DNA from: Eubacteriales Family XIII. Incertae Sedis bacterium
GTDB lineage: Bacteria > Bacillota > Clostridia > Peptostreptococcales > Anaerovoracaceae
NCBI GenBank assembly: GCA_031278255.1
Contig: JAITKU010000138.1
Coordinates: forward strand, 1 to 5,541
Length of the DNA stretch: 5,541 bases
Reading direction: 5' to 3'
The notes below the pieces were generated by a model that ran no database searches, was not told the origin of the DNA, and worked only from the letters and a program-made list of their open reading frames with translations. Positions 4,394 through 5,541 of this stretch are shown here, in pieces. Made by a program: the position numbers and the translations under genes. Numbering within the stretch: the stretch's first letter is position 1; each line of letters opens with the position of its first letter.

Positions 4394-5380
4394 TCAATCG
4401 CTGTAGGTTTCCGCTTCGAGTTCCTGCGGCGAGGCCGCGGGATAGGGGCAGGCTTCGGCATAGGCCGTCGCTTCGGCGATCACCGCCGAACTTCTCTCGT
4501 CGATCGCTTCTATGTCGGCCTCGGAAAAGCCGTTTTCGCGCATGACCTCCGAGAAGCGCGCGATGGGGTTTTTCGATTGCCAGTACGCGATCTCCTCTTC
4601 CGTTCGATATTGGTTGCCGTCGCTCTTGGAATGTCCGCTCGTGCGGTAGGTGTGTTCCACGACGAACGCGGGTCGTTCCTCTTCCGTAATATATGCGCGC
4701 GCCGCGGCAACGGCCGCGTATACGGCCAGCACGTCGTTGCCGTCCGTTTCCGTGCTGCGGATGCCGTAGGGATAGCCGCGCTTCGTCAAATCGGTGTCGT
4801 TGACCGCCCTTTCGAGCGGCGTACTCATGCCGTAACCGTTGTTCGTGCAGATGAAGAGCAAGGGCAGCCGCCACGTTGCGGCGAGATTCATGGCCTCGTG
4901 TACGGCACCCTCGTTGGAGGAACCGTCGCCGAAAAAGACGGCCGCAATGCGGTCTTTTTCCCCGCGCAGTTTAAATGAAAGCGCCACGCCGCACGCGATC
5001 GGGCAACCGGCGCCGATTACGCCGCCCACGCCGAGCGCGTTCACCCCGACGTTTGCTATGTGCATGGAACCGCCCCGACCGCGGTTCGTGCCGGCCTCTT
5101 TGCCCAGCATTTCGGCCATCATATCCCGCGCGGAAACGCCCTTGGCCAGCACCTGCCCATGCCCTCTGTGGGTGGACAATATGCAGTCCTGCGGCTTGAG
5201 CGCGAACACGCTGCCGACCCCCGTCGCCTCCTCGCCCACGCAGAGATGTGTGGTTCCGTGGAGTTTCCCTTGCTCAAACAGGGAAAGCACCGCGTTTTCA
5301 AACTTGCGCACGAGCATCATGTGTTCCATGAGTCCCGCCAGAAGAGCCTTGTTGCCGCATAGCTGCGCCGGATCGTTCAT
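4394..5380 (-). CDS. acoA: Thiamine-diphosphate dehydrogenase E1 alpha subunit (AcoA/PdhA family)
   Basis: This is the alpha subunit of E1, 328 residues. It binds the thiamine diphosphate-Mg2+ cofactor: the family motif GDG-x(26)-N is seen as GDG at 151-153 and NN at 180-181. Other family landmarks are HLCVGEEA (45-52), STHRGHG (69-75), GRGGSMH (101-107) and the active-site loop YRTSGHSKSDGNQYRTEEE (245-263). The start at 5380 was preferred because AAAGGA (5395-5390) lies nine bases upstream; an ATG six codons earlier has no such site. The length (328) is nearer to AcoA (about 330) than to Bacillus PdhA (about 370), so acetoin dehydrogenase is favoured weakly. The protein contains only the E1 alpha domain, without fused beta or lipoyl domains. 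It is the first gene of the operon. Confidence 0.92.
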   Translation of the reverse strand: MNDPAQLCGNKALLAGLMEHMMLVRKFENAVLSLFEQGKLHGTTHLCVGEEATGVGSVFALKPQDCILSTHRGHGQVLAKGVSARDMMAEMLGKEAGTNRGRGGSMHIANVGVNALGVGGVIGAGCPIACGVALSFKLRGEKDRIAAVFFGDGSSNEGAVHEAMNLAATWRLPLLFICTNNGYGMSTPLERAVNDTDLTKRGYPYGIRSTETDGNDVLAVYAAVAAARAYITEEERPAFVVEHTYRTSGHSKSDGNQYRTEEEIAYWQSKNPIARFSEVMRENGFSEADIEAIDERSSAVIAEATAYAEACPYPAASPQELEAETYSD

Positions 5381-5421
5381 CTTCCGTAGTCCTTTCATCA
5401 GAGAATCGTTTGATTTGTTTC

Positions 5422-5454
5422 GGTAAGGCGGCCGGTGTCCCCGGGCGCCTTGCC
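5422..5454 (-). promoter_or_regulatory. Strong hairpin at the 5' end of the E1 operon mRNA
   Basis: GGTAAGGCG (5422-5430) and CGCCTTGCC (5446-5454) pair with a single mismatch, and CCGG/CCGG pairing continues towards the loop. The hairpin begins only a few bases after the predicted transcription start near 5458. It may stabilise the mRNA or bind a regulator; no T-run follows, so it is not an obvious terminator. Confidence 0.5.
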
Positions 5455-5464
5455 CTCATTATTA

Positions 5465-5493
5465 AGAATACTTGCCGAACGTAATTTAGTCAA
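5465..5493 (-). promoter_or_regulatory. Sigma-A type promoter of the E1 alpha-beta operon
   Basis: On the minus strand TTGACT (5493-5488) and TATTCT (5470-5465) are separated by exactly 17 bases. Transcription should begin near 5458, giving a leader of about 78 bases before the ATG at 5380. I see no sigma-54 type -24/-12 element, which would be expected for a classical Bacillus-type aco operon driven by AcoR. Confidence 0.75.
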
Positions 5494-5541
5494 GACGAAA
5501 GAATGGTTTTTCATGTAATATTTGCGGCGGGCAGCCGGAAA

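Overview
The window looks like a piece of a moderately GC-rich Bacillota (Clostridia-like) chromosome. I infer this from the Gram-positive style envelope hydrolase (LysM + G5 + M23), the strong AGGAGG-type ribosome binding sites, the textbook sigma-A promoters and the codon use. It cannot be assigned to a genus from sequence alone.

Layout, left to right. (1) Positions 1-98: the 5' part of an unrecognised minus-strand gene that runs out of the window. (2) About 105-522: a gene-free cluster of hairpins and short dispersed repeats, including a 20/22 direct repeat, a repeated ATACCCCGTGG motif and a ~105 bp imperfect inverted-repeat element. (3) About 573-752, minus: the C-terminal half of a HicB-type antitoxin without its N-terminal domain and with no hicA beside it. 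(4) 780-1354, plus: a compact toxin-antitoxin pair, a small acidic antitoxin overlapping by ATGA a PIN-domain RNase toxin. A 75 bp imperfect palindrome sits exactly at the junction between the HicB remnant and this pair. (5) 1355-1528: intergenic, with a terminator for the next minus-strand gene. (6) 1529-3130, minus: a 533-residue membrane-anchored LysM-G5-M23 peptidoglycan endopeptidase with its own promoter. (7) 3396-5380, minus: a two-gene operon for the alpha and beta subunits of a thiamine-diphosphate-dependent 2-oxoacid/acetoin dehydrogenase E1, with its own promoter and hairpin leader.

How the parts work together. The E1 alpha and beta subunits should form one heterotetramer, but no E2 or E3 gene follows; the next gene downstream is the cell-wall hydrolase. 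The hydrolase promoter carries a direct repeat (TGTAAC-N5-TGTAAT) matching the published WalR/YycF consensus, inside the -35/-10 spacer and reaching into the -10. A second near-match lies upstream. This fits the known role of WalKR in controlling cell-wall hydrolases. The left third is typical accessory DNA: repeats, one decayed toxin-antitoxin module and one apparently intact one.

I do not see a clearly new multi-gene system. The most notable items are the candidate WalR operator architecture, the replacement of one toxin-antitoxin module by another at a palindromic junction, and the E1 pair without E2/E3.
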